Shown here: positions 5,692-5,722 of the stretch, in pieces
Layout of the letters: every line of letters begins with the position of its first letter
Numbering within the stretch: position 1 is the first letter of the stretch
Source: SABY01 sp964612515
GTDB taxonomy: Bacteria; Bacteroidota; Bacteroidia; Bacteroidales; 4484-276
Reading direction: 5' to 3'
Length of the DNA stretch: 5,722 bases
Assembly: GCA_964612515.1 (NCBI GenBank)
Contig: CAZTCX010000210.1
Location: 1 to 5,722 of the forward strand
The notes under the pieces: model-generated
Seen by the model: only the letters and a program-made list of their open reading frames with translations
The model's database searches: none
What the model was told of the DNA's origin: nothing
Program-made: the position numbers and the translations under genes

Positions 5692-5722
5692 CGGTGGCTG
5701 CGGTGGCTGAGCCTGTCGAAGC
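5692..5722. repeat. 9-bp tandem duplication and GCTGAGCCTGTCGAAGC edge motif
   Basis: CGGTGGCTG occurs at 5692-5700 and again directly at 5701-5709. The second copy runs into GCTGAGCCTGTCGAAGC, which ends at the last base of the window. This motif resembles the CTTCGACAGGCTCAG-type dispersed element I recognise from intergenic regions of many bacterial genomes. Only part of any larger element would be visible here. Confidence 0.4.

Larger units (their letters stand above)
5518..5722. other. Region upstream of ftsK to the window edge
   Basis: This 205-nt segment holds the ftsK leader and promoter element, the 7-bp array (5595-5664), and a GC-rich right edge. At that edge CGGTGGCTG is duplicated in tandem (5692-5709), followed by GCTGAGCCTGTCGAAGC (5706-5722). 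I see no gene in it. What lies beyond 5722 is unknown, so ftsK may or may not be the first gene of its transcript. Confidence 0.6.

Overview
The window reads as chromosomal DNA of a Bacteroidota bacterium, probably Bacteroidales/Marinilabiliales-like. The evidence is a compact FtsK of about 830 residues followed directly by a LolA-type carrier gene, a TAnnTTTG-type promoter element (TACTTTTG) before ftsK, weak or absent Shine-Dalgarno sequences, and AT-rich intergenic segments with short degenerate repeats. The phylum call is inference from these traits; no rRNA or other marker is present.

Layout. The left half is on the + strand and looks like a nickel-handling locus. It holds the 3' end of nikR (1-209, cut by the window edge), then a 168-nt gap with degenerate repeats. 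Next come a two-domain gene fusing a TrmO/TsaA-like domain to an FmdE-like domain with a zinc finger (378-1499), and a histidine-rich UreH/NicO-like metal permease (1499-2224). The last two genes overlap by one base (TAATG), so they are almost certainly one translationally coupled unit. The right half is on the - strand: ftsK (5517-3013) and then lolA (2999-2340), 13 nt apart and probably co-transcribed. The two halves converge at 2225-2339.

How the genes may work together. NikR senses Ni(II) and normally controls nickel uptake genes. The permease next to it is a plausible target and nickel or cobalt transporter. The TrmO-FmdE fusion lies between sensor and transporter and is coupled to the transporter, which points to a role in metal homeostasis rather than methanogenesis. 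That role is inference and is the most interesting open question here. ftsK and lolA are housekeeping genes for chromosome segregation at division and for lipoprotein transport to the outer membrane.

All three gene-free segments (210-377, 2225-2339, 5518-5722) carry degenerate DNA with 7-bp spacing, each in a different sequence family. The clearest is an eight- to ten-unit GC-rich array upstream of ftsK. I saw no tRNA, rRNA, CRISPR array, insertion sequence or convincing riboswitch.
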